A DNA stretch of 64,000 nt from Pyrrhosoma nymphula (GCA_963573305.1 OY754339.1:11331941-11395940), one strand, 5' to 3'. Counted from the first letter of the stretch, positions 11,581-23,790 are shown. Numbers and translations: made by a program. The notes: generated by a model not told the origin, from the letters alone.

Positions 11581-14500
11581 TAAAATAGAAAAAAGCACCT
11601 GTCAATAATCATTTATTTTACGACTAAAGCAAAAATTAATGCCATAAAGTAATAATCGCAGCAATTCAAATCGTCTCCCAATCATATATTCAACAATCCT
11701 ATCCACTTTATATAAATTTACATTCATATTGTACAACGTTAAACAGAAAAAAGGTTGTTAATAAGACGTATTTACACTCATGGTTTTTGGAGGAGATAAG
11801 GTTAAATGATGAGGGAATTACGTCAAGATTTTTATTTGCCAAGGATAGCGGAGAGAATGGAGAGAGAAGATGGGAACTTAATGTCAAGACGTTACCAAGG
11901 GATTGGTGAAAAATCTGATGTAGAACGTGAGGCGCTGCATGCTAAGAAGGCTGATCGTTGCGAGAAGAGTAAACGCTTTAGGCTTGAGGCTATTGAGCCG
12001 TACCTTTCGACTCTTGATCCGTTTCATTTGCCTCCGCCTATCATTAGTTCCATCCCACGTGTCATAAGAAACGTGAAATAGAGCCACCATCGTTTCCACG
12101 GGACTTGGGTGGTTAAGACCCGATCATTAAGAGAACGAAACGGGTCTCCCACCTTCCCTCAAACAATCATTAAAAATGTGAGATGAAAAAATAACCCCTC
12201 TTCTCCCGATCTGTTTTGAAGTGCGCCCTCCAGTGCGCAGGGTCTGAAATGAATGGAAAGTAAGTGCACAGTTGTGTCAGCAGTTCAATAGAGTAAATTG
12301 AAAGCACTTAATATTGGTGATAGAGGAATGCGTGATGAATACCGGGTAACATAAGGATGTCGAAACGGCGACCGAGGTGATGCGGGGGAGGACTGAGGAG
12401 GAGTTGTGACTCCACAAGACGGTCGGCGCTTCTGCTTCTGCTTGAGGCGTAACCGTGATCAGGCGAGACGGGTTCCGAGAAGCAGGTTCATACCCGCTGA
12501 ACTCTTTCCACCATCTGTCATCTCGAATCGCGTTTAAAAAAATTGGGTAGCAACGAAGCGTGTCACAGCTAATTACCTGAAAAGAGGCGACGGATTCCAT
12601 CGGGCACTTTTACGTGGTTAAGTCGGAAAAAATTGAAAAATGGGAAGGCGCAAATACTTTGCTGTTAACTCAATTTTTTCATTGTTCATTCGCGAATCTA
12701 CGCGTAAATGGACGTCTTCTAAATTTGTAGTACCGATGTTCCTTCCGATTTCTTTGCGTAATATGAATAAAGTCTGTTTAAATGAGTTTTTTTCATGCGA
12801 GGGTCATCGTTACGTCAAATAAAATTGTGAAAGTCAAGGAAGATTAAACCCATACGAACTAACAATAGGTTATGATCAAAACTACGATAATTTTAGACAA
12901 ACTTACGTTATGATGACAAGGACTGTATAGAAAAAATGTATTCATTAAAATATTACAATACATTGAATAGCAGCGGTATCAAGAGAAATACGTAAAATTA
13001 TTTTCTAATGGAGAATCTGACGCAATGAATGTAGCTAGACACATTTGGCTCAATCTCGATCATTCCGTGTGCTACGAAAATAGCCACAAAAATGAATGTC
13101 AAGGTGTCTTCAAATAGATCATTCAACTGAACGCGTACATATTGCTTTTCGCTACATATGCAAATGCATCACATTTAGTGGTCAGGATATTTCATTCCAC
13201 AGACTACTCCGTCAGTATTCTTTATTGGTATTCCGAATGTATTTAAAGATACAAATGTAAGATACCGCAAGATAGTTCAAACGAAATAACTCACGTGTAG
13301 CGCTCACTGTCCATGACAAAATTCGTCAGACAGATCAAGCAACATCTTCGACTTTAAAAGTACTGATGCATCTGAGAAAAACGTGCCCTCGTCCAATCTC
13401 TGGAGAAGATAATTTCTTTCGAATACTAAGGAGAGAAAAAATGGCATGCTCGTCTTTCAATTAAGTAAGTGCACATTCAGGCGGGGCTGACTGCGTGCAC
13501 GGAATTTTCGACCTCTCCAGCGACCCCGAGGAGACTTCAAGGGGATAATTACGAGTGCGACGAAGGACGGTTGGACGGGATTTCACCATCAAGGGCGAAT
13601 ATCGTTTTTGAAGGGGTTTGTGAGCGCTGTGGTTTAACCCCACCGCCACAGTACGTTGACTGGGTCGCCCTGGGGCGTCGAGAGAAAGCAGCAACCGTTG
13701 GCGCGGCGGTTGGATAATCGTTATCACAAGCGGCAACGCCTATTAACCCGGCGTGTGGCATCCAATGCCACAGTTACACCGTGGAACTCTTCCCAGTATC
13801 TTCCACCCCCGCCTGGACGTATTGAATTCCTATGGCAGTAATGAGGAGAGAGTCTGGCTTTAATCCCCACTCCCTACACAACCTACAATCAATGACAGCC
13901 TACAGCCGTTATATTTTTTATGACGGATCATACGCTACTCTCGAGGCACTAATCATTATGCGGAACCAAGAACCACACTAAATAAGTGTTCCTAAACACA
14001 GCGCATTTGTCGTCACCGTTTCGCTCCACAGTCTAGTGCCATTGTCTGAAAAATACCTATCCAATATAAGTAACTTAATGGTAGTCGAACGATGGACGAC
14101 ACTGTTACATCACTCCTTTACATAGCTATTTATTTATTGAGCATATCGAAAGTGGGAAATGCACTGGTGTCAACGACAAAACTGAACTTAAAAATTAAAT
14201 TTGTCAACACAACAGCAAGAGTTTTTAATTAGCAATAAATAAGTTACGTAAGAAACGTTTAGTGACTACTGAAATAGGTAGCATACCTCTGATTACATGA
14301 AAATCACAAGGAATTGCTTAAGTATTGATAAGTCCCGCCTAAAGAATAAATACAAGAAAAAACAATAGGTGTCAATTAAAAATCCAATATAATTAAAATA
14401 GAATAAAACAGTGCCAAAAGTATTTTTTACATCTCTTGCTAAATAAATGTACACTTTGGGAAAGGCTAGTTACACAATTTTTGGGAATGTTTGATTATTG

Positions 14501-15505
14501 AAATATATATATTTCAGGGGCTTACAGGCCTAATAGACTATACGTACGTGTAATTTGATTTTTGAAGTCAAATGCCTTGAAACAAAAGAGTGAGAAAGGG
14601 CATTCCCGTGAAATCCTGTTAAGTTTTTTTCAGTATAAAAAGACCTCGTCGTTTTCTTCTAAGTTTTATTTGTAAAATTATCCAGTTCATTTCAAAGGGA
14701 TAAGCGTTCCCAATTGCGTATTAAGTACAACATTTTTGCTACTGCCATAATCGACTTTTAAAAAATGTATCACTTCACTAATCATGGGATCCCAATTTGT
14801 TGACGAGCTGTCACTTTTTTGCCGGTCATCAAAACTCGTCAGTGCGTCTGGCCTTATTCTATTTATATTAGTAACGGCGGAATGGCTTTCGCTTCTCCAC
14901 AGAAATAACAACAAAATACAATCATTTTTTACTAATTTCGGGTGCACCACACTTAGTAGACTTAGGAGCAGATTCTCCTTTGAAGTAAAAGATGTCTTTT
15001 ACATCCGTGACAATGACTGAAGAAGAATTATAGGTAAAAAAATTATTACTTTCTCAAGCATAGGTAATAAATCATATTTTCATCCATATTTGCAGGAATT
15101 TTACATTCAAAATCTAAATTTTGCTTTACGTTGAAAGTAAAAATGTTTGAGTAAGTGTTCATCTCCATTAATGCGGCACAATGTGCTGGAAAAGGAGGCA
15201 AGTTATCAGGATCATGGGTGAGGATCGACCACGATTTTGCAATTTCGCGAGATCTGGTGAAAATTATGCTAAATTAAATGCTTCGTTAAGGGTGAAAGCA
15301 AAAAAATGAAAACTCTTGTATATTATATTCTCCGCATGGGGTATTCCCAATTGGAAAATGACCGTGACAGCTTCGACTCGTAACGAGGCACACAACCGGG
15401 CAAACTTTCATTATGATAGACCGAGTGTGGACTCCAGTCTCACCTTCGGAGGCCACCAGCCTCGAGCTGTCGTCAACCTGTCTTCTCGCAGCGGGAGGCT
15501 AACGA
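11581..15505. other. No gene recognised
   Basis: Mostly AT-rich with a modestly GC-richer patch at 13460-13850. Overlapping open frames on both strands there (13461-13736 minus, 13469-13717 plus) have no motif. Nothing identifiable as an RNA gene. Confidence 0.45.
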
Positions 15506-15613
15506 CTCACAACGATATTTTAAAGCATAATTTAAGCACCTTAAACTTGACGTCAGCTCACAACGATATTTTAAAGTATAATTTAAGCACCTTAAACTTG
15601 ACGTCAGCTCACA
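15506..15613 (+). repeat. 51-bp tandem repeat, two copies
   Basis: Units start at 15506 and 15557 and differ by one base (aaagcat versus aaagtat), followed by a 7-bp partial third unit. The 51-bp period is a multiple of three, so a 111-codon frame at 15316-15651 runs through it as two 17-residue repeats (LSTLNLTSA in each). The unit contains gacgtca, a CRE-like octamer half. The frame has no homolog I recognise, and the in-frame period may be coincidence. Confidence 0.85.
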
Positions 15614-17340
15614 AACCGACGGTGGTCTTCGCATCAAATGCACCGTGGTAAATAAAACTTTTGAAAAATGTCTCAGAAATTATGTTTCTTGCGATATACT
15701 TGAGGTAGTTTGAGCGAACAATCACTTCACCTAGAATTTGATGAATATGGCCTCTTTTTAAAGATACAACTCTCATCTTTCCAATGATATCAAAATATCA
15801 ATCCCTTGCCGAACTACTTATCGAGCAATTTGCCTGTGAATATATGCTGTTTACATGGGATAGATTATGGCTAGGCGCTCCAGAGGGAGAATGTTGAAGG
15901 AAATAGGAATTTATAACACCTACATTTAGTAAAAAAAAAACCAACGGTGTATAGATTGCATGTTTTCTCAACTATTTATAAAAAAAATCTATTACTCACC
16001 TCAGTAACTTTTACAGAATCGCAAAAAAAACCTGCTGTTTTGAAGGGTTTTCAGCCGTTCGGCGGGAAAAATGAGTCAAGTAAGAGACTTATGTAGCTTT
16101 ATTTATTTGATTACCGAGATTTTTGGGCATATATAACTATATATTTGCTTCATTAATATTACAATATCTATTTGGTACTTCTCACAGACGTTGAAATCAA
16201 AGAATAAAATTTGAATATGGTCTCCACGATGACTAGGGAACTATCTCGCTCAAACCACCTTAAGTCAGCCTATTATCATCATATATATTATTACAGGTCT
16301 TTTTCTGTCATTCCGTATAAGCTCCGTTAATACTGCACCTACAGTGATAAATGAGGTATCATTTTAAACGTGGAATCACCGGCTTCTGACGAAAAATACA
16401 ATCTCAATCTCAAATTTCACTATTTACCCATTAATTTGACTTAAAAGTTTCGATAAACTCTCTTGCCTGTATTGTATTCATATGCTTTGTATATTTTTGC
16501 AAGAAAACAAGTATAAAGAAAGTACTTTATGATACACCATCTTTTCTATTTAAAACCCAATTACACCTATTACTTAACATACTTAATCCCTGATAGCGTG
16601 AAAGTGCGAAATTTTCGCACGGGTTACCTAGTATATGTATTAATATTACAGCCAAGAACACGCTTTTCTTGAGTTTACGTAACGACTTGTGCAGTGTAAA
16701 ATACCAAATCCGCTTTTCTCTACGAAGGAACTGGACTTCCAGGTTGTCATCCGCGTCGTATCAAATAGACTCAATAGAGAGACTAGACTACAGTTTCGCC
16801 GGCGTTGCAACCAGTGTCTTAAGGTCTGAAGTATGTTCATCAGGTTTTTGTCCGTCTTGTGCGTGTGGTTAGGCGTTTTCTAATCGGTGGTGGAAGATGC
16901 GTTTCAAGGCGCTTCAAAGTGGATCTCATCTTCTTAACCTCGCGCATCTCTCTCCACATATGTACTTATAAAAGGAATTACGATCGGCATTTTCCGACGT
17001 GATGGAAACGGACGGTTGCGTTCGTGGAGATTGGAAATAGTGATGTTACGTTACGTATTACGATGGCCGGACGTTGACGGCACCATCAACAGGCGATGGG
17101 CAAACCTCATAAAAATTAACCCAACTCGACCAACCCATATGAACTCACTGCTCCATTTGCCTATTCGTAGACTATCCCTCACCAAGCGCTCACGTTTATT
17201 CCGCCTCTCCTCTCTACAGCTGAATTATCTTCCTCTTTATAACTACATCGGTCCTTTGATATGTTTCGATCCGCACGCTTGGTATAAAACTTTCACGAGA
17301 GTGTACAGAAAGTGTCATGTAGTTGATGGAAGGATAAGGT
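15614..17340. other. No gene recognised
   Basis: AT-rich, with a TATA-like ttataaaag near 16966. A 108-codon plus-strand frame at 17016-17342 ends against the retrotransposon fragment at 17341 and shows no family motif. Confidence 0.4.
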
Positions 17341-17455
17341 AGGGAACCGTTAGAGATTAGGAGGCTACACTCTAGGCTTTCAATACTTGAAAAACCCCGA
17401 TCAGGTGAGTTTCAGTACGACGCTGGATATTAGTTTATCCCCACGCTGTACCTCT
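17341..17455 (+). pseudogene. CR1/jockey-like RT C-terminal fragment, left part
   Basis: Translating with small frame changes gives GTVRD, RRLHSRLSILEK, RSGEFQYD and LDISLSPRC. The copy on the minus strand at 44105-44440 reads GLGTVKRLGRLRARL, IRSGEFQYGTDN and IILTPRYIF, so these are two copies of one family. The remainder of this copy reappears at 18165, after an RTE-like insertion. Confidence 0.7.
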
Positions 17456-18150
17456 GTACCATCACAAGAAGACGAAAGTGATGAGATTTCCTAGGAGTAA
17501 GAAGGTATAGCTGAATATGAGGGTGGGAGGGCACAAAATAGAGCAGGTTGAGCAGTTTACGTATCTGGGTAGTATTTAGGAGGATAATGGCTTTAGTGTA
17601 AGGGACATCAGATGTAGAATTGCCCTGGATAAAGGTCATAGGATATACAAAGAGAAAGGTGTTACCTTGAATGGGGCCTAAGAAGAGACGTAAAGAAAAG
17701 GCTGGTTAAAACTCTAATATGGAGAGTGGCGCTGTATGGGTCAGAAACTTGGTCATTGCGAAGGGAGGATGTACGTAGACTTGATGCATTTGAGATGCGG
17801 GTTTGGATAAGGATGGAGAGGGTGAGCTGGGTGGCGAGGAAGACGAACGAGAAGGTATTGGTTATGGTTGGAGAGGAGAGGAAGTTGGTGGTGGAGGTTC
17901 GGAGGAGGCAGAAAGAATGGATGGAGGAAGTTTTGAGAGGAGAGGGCATGTTGAAGAGGGTAATAGATGGGAGAAAACTGGGGAAGTGTTGAAGAGGAAG
18001 AAATAGAATAGGAATTCTGTACGAAATAAGAAGAGGTAGAAGATATGAGGAATTATAGCGGGTCATTATTGGGAGGGAAAATGAGAAAATATTCAGGAAC
18101 CGGAATGTAGGATAAGGGCCGTTTAAAAACCTACCAATCTACTAGTAGAA
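17456..18150 (+). pseudogene. RTE-like non-LTR retrotransposon fragment nested in a CR1-like element
   Basis: The sense translation contains KKTKVMRFPRSKKV, GGHKIEQVEQFTYLGSI, then LYGSETWSLRREDVRRLDAF, EMRVWIRMERVSWVARKTNE and EVRRRQKEWMEEVLRGEGML. These are the palm/thumb and C-terminal blocks of RTE-group reverse transcriptases. Stops follow FTYLGSI and interrupt the middle, so it is inactive, but the block from 17726 to 17992 is still open for 88 codons. The end near 18150 (cctaccaatct) resembles the end of the copy near 38226 (cctaccaattatct), marking a shared 3' terminus. The 134-codon reverse frame at 17662-18066 is an antisense shadow. Confidence 0.88.
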
Positions 18151-18164
18151 TACTCAAATGAATT

Positions 18165-18275
18165 AAAATATCTCTGAAACTGATAGGAGTGACAAAATAA
18201 GAGGCACACAATGCCGAGCCGACAGGTACAAAAATTCCTTCTTCCACGCACTATTAATGATTATAGCAAAAAGCG
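18165..18275 (+). pseudogene. CR1/jockey-like fragment, right part (continues 17341-17455)
   Basis: Translation gives RSDKIRGTQCRADRYKNSFF followed by HAL. It matches RSDKIREIHCRNDRDKKPFF near 58030-58110 and SDEIREAHCQTDGYKHSFF in the minus-strand copy near 44170. In those intact-order copies this block directly follows the IILTP block. Here about 700 bp of RTE-like sequence separates them. Confidence 0.75.
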
Positions 18276-20151
18276 ACACATAGTTAACAACCCTACCACC
18301 TCTATCCTCTTCCCCCTTCTTTTCCCTATTCTCTCCCAAATTTCCATGGCCGGTGTCGCAGCACACACCATCGCGGAGGCTCACAGACGAAGATCCTTCC
18401 TCTCAACTATGCCTCATCTTCACGTGCCAAACTTTATCCCAATCTTTAAAAGAAATTAACTAGAACTCAAGTCCCTCTTACAATTTTTCCGATATTATGT
18501 AAAACTGTTTTCGCTTAAGTTTACACGTATGTGCCCCTAATTTTATGTTTGTTGTATTTACCACTTGAAATTTGCGTTACCGCTGCATGTGGATATGTTT
18601 AAATAAATTATAGCTGATTTGCCACTCATCAAAACCCAAAGAACCGGTGAAGTGATGCGAGTGCTTAAACTCGGGTTTCCAACATCATGGCGCGCGGGAT
18701 GTAGACTGTCCACGCTACTACCTTGAGACCATAACCACGCCTCCCACGGCAACTTAGCTCGCTTTTACGGGACGTAATGTGGTTGTTTTTCTAATTCTTG
18801 CCGGACCACTGGGTTTATTTTTTCCTCGAAAGAGAGAACATTAATCAACTAAAAGAAATAAAGGTGTTTTACATTAAAGTTAATTTTTTCTTTCTTCTCT
18901 TTTCAGGTAGGTTCATATTCCATGGGTCTTCTCACTGTGATACCAGACTTTTCTTCACGTTTGCGGTGTAAATGCAGTTTAATCCCCTGCACATTTATCC
19001 TGGAGTTTCTATAACGACTCTGTGCCATGTAGATTTTTCGGTACTAAGGTGAGTAGAATTTTTCACTGCCCATGCCTAGATTCAACTTTAACCTAAACTC
19101 AAAAAATGGTTCGCATCTTCATGAGGCTTACCAAGGACGATCCTTAGTTTTTCAAATTGCCAGTGCCAAAATATTTAATATTGGCTAGTACCAGATGTAC
19201 TAAAAACGCAAGAAAAATGAACGTATACAATGGAACTTTTTTTTTTACCAGCAAGAGCAGATATTCATCCTTCACGTATGCGGGACTTATGGCGATCTGG
19301 ATTATTGACCTTTCAGGAACTCCATCTCTGGAGCCTAACAATTTATGCGCCGTCAAATTCAGTCTTCATCTTCTTAATAATGATACATCTTAGATGACGC
19401 GACACAGCGTTACTTAAACTCTTCTGAAAGAAAGATCACTCGCTAAGGGATGCTGGAAATATTTCCTTGGATTTCTCAAGGTTTTCTATTACTCTACAGT
19501 AGCACCTTCTGCGGAACATGTGCTAGGGGCCCATGTTCCGTAAAAAATTCCTTAGAAAAGCAACTGGTCCTACGGAAAGAACGGCAATTCCAGTAGAATT
19601 CCTTATGTTCTACAGAACAGTTTTTGGTGAGATTTTCTTTCTGTGAGTGTGTTCCTGTCTTTTCTTTTCTGTGAGTGTTTCTAAGACAAGGAGAATAAAA
19701 ATCTCGCAATCACGCACTTGCTTACGAGATATTTATTCTCCCTCTTGATGCTCACCCCAATGTCCGAAATGCATGCTTAGAGGAGTAAAGATTCCTTTGC
19801 TTTCATCGACAATTTTGACTTATATTTAATCTAAATGTACTCGTAAGTGGCTCTCTTCTTGAATTGAATCATTTTGAAGACAACAGTAACTGACAGGGCA
19901 TGTGGATGGAATATGAATGGAGAGTTCCCACTTAACTAGGCCCCTCGTGATGAGCACTTCATGCAACAATACTCCCGACCTCCACACGGTACGTTAAATA
20001 ACAAATCTCTGAAGTATTTTTTAAGGAGCACAATGACGCCGGATTTATCTGCACTCTTCTCCATTTCCGAATGCAAGAATGTAAGCCTAATGAGTTGGTC
20101 AAAGATATTTTTAATTTTTCCACACATGTGCCAATGTGAGGAAGAATGGTT
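18276..20151. other. No gene recognised
   Basis: Sequence after 18276 is probably the untranslated tail of the CR1-like element for a short distance. A GC-richer patch at 18640-18770 and a cggaacatg/catgttccg hairpin at about 19514-19542 are the only other structure noted. Confidence 0.4.
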
Positions 20152-20410
20152 GAAGGACGTTCGGTGGCTTCACTCAACTTAAGTGAATTCGACGAAACTT
20201 GCTGCAAGCATTACTTATATTGTCTAAAAATCTACCTGATTTTTTTCAGTATTATTTAACACAGATTACTTAAGATATTTGAACGAATAATGGACAAAAA
20301 ATTAAATGGGTTCCTATGGGAACACAAGGTACGATTAGCTTAATTCATCAAAAAGAAACTTCATCAAGTTAAGAATAAGAAAAACAAAAATAATAAAAAT
20401 AAAATACATC

Positions 20411-20552
20411 GCTTTTTCTACAAATTTACTTTAATCGTCGACTAGTTTCGATACACTGTATCATCTTCAAAGACTAGTGACTGGACTAGTCTTTGAAGAT
20501 GATACAGTGTATCGAAACTAGTCGACGATTAAAGTAAATTTGTAGAAAAAGC
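20411..20552. repeat. Perfect 68-bp palindrome arms with 6-bp loop
   Basis: Bases 20411-20478 and 20485-20552 are exact reverse complements, separated by gactgg. This core sits in a larger inverted repeat whose outer arms have diverged. Exact identity over 68 bp inside diverged arms points to recent homogenisation, recent formation of the core, or constraint. Confidence 0.95.
20489..20532 (+). ncRNA. Hammerhead-ribozyme-like motif (candidate), duplicated in mirror image
   Basis: On the plus strand TTGAAGA (20493-20499) is followed by a perfect GATAC/GTATC stem with an AGT loop (20501-20513). GAAAC follows at 20514-20518, then TA and GTC at 20521-20523. The order CUGANGA, stem II, GAAA, tiny stem III, GUC is the hammerhead core, and very short stem III forms are known from Penelope-like elements. 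The first core base is U instead of C, and stem I looks weak (about 2 bp), so activity is doubtful. The same motif lies on the minus strand in the left arm, about 20440-20470. Confidence 0.4.
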
Positions 20553-20911
20553 AAAGTATTTCAATTTCCTTCTTTAGAATGGATTTCTACAATGTAAAGG
20601 CCTCAGCCATTAAGTGTATAAAATATATCAAATGATTTTCATACATTATTCTATTGATGATTTAAATTATTTTTGTTTTTCTTACTCTTAACTAGAAAAC
20701 GTTCTTTTCGATGAATAAAGCTAGTCGCACCTCGCGTTCCCATAAGAACCCATGTAATTTCACATGCCCACACATCCACATCAAATATCCTAAGAAATCT
20801 GCGGTAAATAATTTTGAAAGAATTCAGGTAGCTTTAGGAAAACATAATTAATGCTTCCAGAGCAAGTTTCGTTGAATTCCCATAAGTTGAGTGAAACCAC
20901 CGAACGTCCTT

Positions 20912-21767
20912 AAGTCTAATATTTTTTTTGGAAAAAAGGCTTACAGTGAATTAACTAAAGACATAAACCCCAAGTGCTGTTTTCCATTGGTATAAAACTA
21001 AAGCTACACTTACATACTCTCGCACAAACCAGAATAAAGGAAGAATAATTCTTCTGTGCACCGAACTAAAATATGAAGAAAAAAATTACTGACAACACTT
21101 TCCCCAATTACTGACATCTTTCAACTGCTCATGCCATCAATATCATTTTACACATTTCAGTGAAATTGTGCAGTATATAAAATTCGGTGTAACATTGTGA
21201 ATTTTGAACTATTCGTCTCTCCCTTAGCGTTTTGCTTAAAATATTATTTTTATTTTTGAGCATTTGTACATACATTGATGAGAGGTTTGATGTCAGAGGG
21301 GTTTTTATCGTAACAATCTCGTCTCGATAAAGACGACTCATTATTTGATCGAAAAAGTGGGATTTGTGGACTGTTCCACATGCCAAGGGGAGAAAGAGCA
21401 TGATGAGAACTAAGAGAGGAAGTGGGACACGGGAATTACATAGGGAGAGGAATGGACATCATCTCAAGGTGAAATTCCGGTCAAAGAGGACAAATGAAAA
21501 CAATGTCATTCCTTAATAGAACAATTGAGGATTGCAACGCTCTGCGAACAGAAGTACTTGAGCGTATTCCAAGAAATGTTAATAATAATAAAAAAGGCGC
21601 GATAATTAACGAGGATGATTGATTTTGTAAAATAAATTTTTAATGATAATATTTTGCTCACTCCAGCTGTTCCGCGTAGGAGGTTCACTTAGATGCGAAT
21701 TAATTGGATTTTGATGACAAACTGCATGCGAGTTACCACCAGGTATTTAGCAAACTTGTGGCATTTT
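20912..21767. other. No gene seen
   Basis: AT-rich; a 90-codon reverse frame at 21129-21401 has no motif. Nothing else identified. Confidence 0.45.
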
Positions 21768-21848
21768 CTTCTAAATAAATCTGTTTACTTCTAAAAAAAA
21801 TCTGTTTACTTCTAAAAAAATCTGTTTACTTCTAAAAAAATCTGTTTC
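21768..21848. repeat. Tandem repeat, unit about 20-21 bp
   Basis: Successive units of tctgtttacttctaaaaaaa, varying by one A, run about three and a half times. Length variation is confined to the A run. Confidence 0.9.
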
Positions 21849-22019
21849 CAAAGTAACGCTACCCTAAAACTGCTACGTAATACTAATAATGCGCCTCTGG
21901 TCCCGTTTATGAAACGACGAAGCCAGCGGCATATCGATTTGACATCGAGAGTAACTGACCGACCGATAAAAAAACACGTGTATTGAAATAGAGATGAAAG
22001 AGTTGTGAAAGGGTTTCAA

Positions 22020-22370
22020 GGCGGAACAACATTTGCGTGTGTGTGTGCAAGGGGTTTCGTGTGTTCGCCTCGCCGCAATGAATCACGGGAGACGACGGTA
22101 TCGGCGACGGAAGCAGGAGCGACGGCTGGGCCACCACCTGTGTCCCATTGGGGTGAGGATGGTGGGGGAATATGGGTGCTGGAGAACGGGGCGGCAAAAC
22201 GCGTGAAGAATCGGAGCGTTTTTGTCGCTAAACGGCCGAGGACACGTAAGGTTGAGTCCGCGTTACGACGGGGGCCCTGGGCCGTAACCCGATATGGCAG
22301 CGACTTCCCCACTCACGGACCACTGACCCCCCCCCCCCCCCCTCCTTCCACCCTTTTACTCTTGCCCTAA
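22020..22370. promoter_or_regulatory. GC/CpG-rich island ending in a poly-C run
   Basis: Dense CpGs lie between 22060 and 22310, ending in an uninterrupted run of about 14-16 C at 22327. Overlapping frames of 96-121 codons occur on both strands, as expected in GC-rich DNA, with no motif. No core promoter element was identified. Confidence 0.35.
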
Positions 22371-22924
22371 TGGGCACAAATATGCCAGCGTCTCACAGAA
22401 TGCCCGGTTCTTGTGGAATGCGGCTGCCTCGAGGAGAAAAAATATACCTGAAAATGGAAATGTGTTAACGCGATAACCATACTTGGTGAAATATAGCTGG
22501 TGTTGCTCGTGGCAATCCCTCAAGGCATAAGCATCATATGTTGCCAGCATTTGATAGCAGCCTGACGGCAAGAGGGAATCAGAATTACGTTCGGTAAGGA
22601 ACTTATTTCTTTTCAGGGGTGACGCATGGAATTGATCTATCAACAGTAAACATGCAAACAATTGGAATTAAAATTGATTCGCCATCTGCGGTACTCAGGA
22701 TGGTGATTATGGATCTTTCTAGCGTGTGCGCTCACGATATCTTGATTTTATTACAGCTCCAATGAATAAGACAAAGGTGATTACCGTTCATCAAACTTTG
22801 TCTGTTCTTTAAAATCACTGTTCCATGATTTGTAGAGGGAGTCGCAAGAAATGTGACTGCGAAAAGTTCGTCAAAATGGAAGTTCGTGTTTTGGATATCA
22901 AATAGCGACAACGCGCAGGAAAGA

Positions 22925-23010
22925 TCCATGAACGCGCCTTCATTACCAGAATGGTAACCCAAGGGTCGTGAAGTTGAATCCCGCAACCGGCAGAAGTCAA
23001 GTGTGTCTTC
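22925..23010 (+). repeat. tRNA-like (SINE-type) fragment, weak
   Basis: The phrase ggtcgtgaagttgaatcccgc resembles the T arm with a degenerate B box (GGTTCGAATCC). It is preceded by tggtaaccc. No A box or full cloverleaf is clear. Confidence 0.3.
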
Positions 23011-23539
23011 AAATTGAAATCTTTAGCCGCGCATGCTAATATCGAGGCTACCTCGCGAATCTGCCTCCAGCGGTAGCTTCTACTGACTGGTGTTCGCTGA
23101 TGTTTCTATTCTTAGAGTAGCGAAGCTAGGTTTGGAAGCAAGTTGGGTCGTCAGTTAGAGCGAGGCAAATTTTCTTTTTGCTCGACCGCGATTTGATACG
23201 AGACCTAAATAATTAGGTATCCCTGGATGGATCCAAAGGGAGAATTCGCGTTAACACGATGTGATGCACTGTTTTTCGTCGAATTCGAAAATGTGACATA
23301 TAGTTTTCGATCCAAAAGCTTCAGGGATTCCTCGAATCAGAAGGCCTTCTGCAGTGCTAAAATCAAACAAAAAAGTGTTCGCTAGGTTAAAAAAACTAAT
23401 CTACATCCACAAATAATCATCATACCGTTCTCTCTCGGGTTAGGCACAGTCAAAAGAGTTTACTGCTCTCTTTACTTTAGATATGCCTGTAAATCAGACT
23501 CTGATTCAATAATTTCTTCCATACTGCCATATCTTTGCA

Positions 23540-23790
23540 TCTTTATCTCTTTAACTTCAGTTACTCTCATACATTGATTCATACGCGCCTCCTCACTCCT
23601 AATATATTCCTCATCTTAAGAGCCCTCTCCACCGCATTTGCCCATGATTTTCTCGGCTTACCCCATCCTATCACACTATTCAATTCTCTATCAATAATCT
23701 GTTTCTTAATTCGAATGTCATACGTTCTCTCGACTTGGCCAAACCAATGAAGCAAAATCCTTTCATATGAGTCTTCATACTGGGGCGTCC
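23540..23790 (-). pseudogene. RTE/L2-like non-LTR retrotransposon, C-terminal fragment
   Basis: The minus strand reads RILLHWFGQVERTYDIRIKK followed by QIIDREL, then GKPRKSWANAVERALKMRNI. This is the RWFGHVERM...GRPRKSW...ALKRRN pattern near the C-terminus of many non-LTR RT proteins. Only this tail is present, as in the minus-strand piece at 58150-58320, which looks like the same family. Confidence 0.75.

Larger units (their letters stand above)
20152..20911. repeat. Large imperfect inverted repeat (foldback) with a perfect palindromic core
   Basis: The left arm from 20152 (gaaggacgttcggtggcttc) is matched by the reverse complement of the right arm ending at 20911 (aaggacgttcggtggtttc). Collinear matches continue inward: cactcaactta; gacgaaacttgct versus aacgaaacttgct; gggttcctatgggaac versus gggttcttatgggaac; and aagaaaaacaaaaataat in both. 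By eye the outer arms differ at roughly one base in five, and the right arm holds about 100 extra bases near the centre. The arms then become identical for 68 bp at the middle. It could be a foldback transposon, two inverted copies of one retroelement end (as described for Penelope-like elements), or an inverted duplication made during repair. Confidence 0.85.

Noticed and set aside
17662..18066. 134-codon minus-strand frame
   Set aside because: Antisense shadow of the forward RTE-like fragment.
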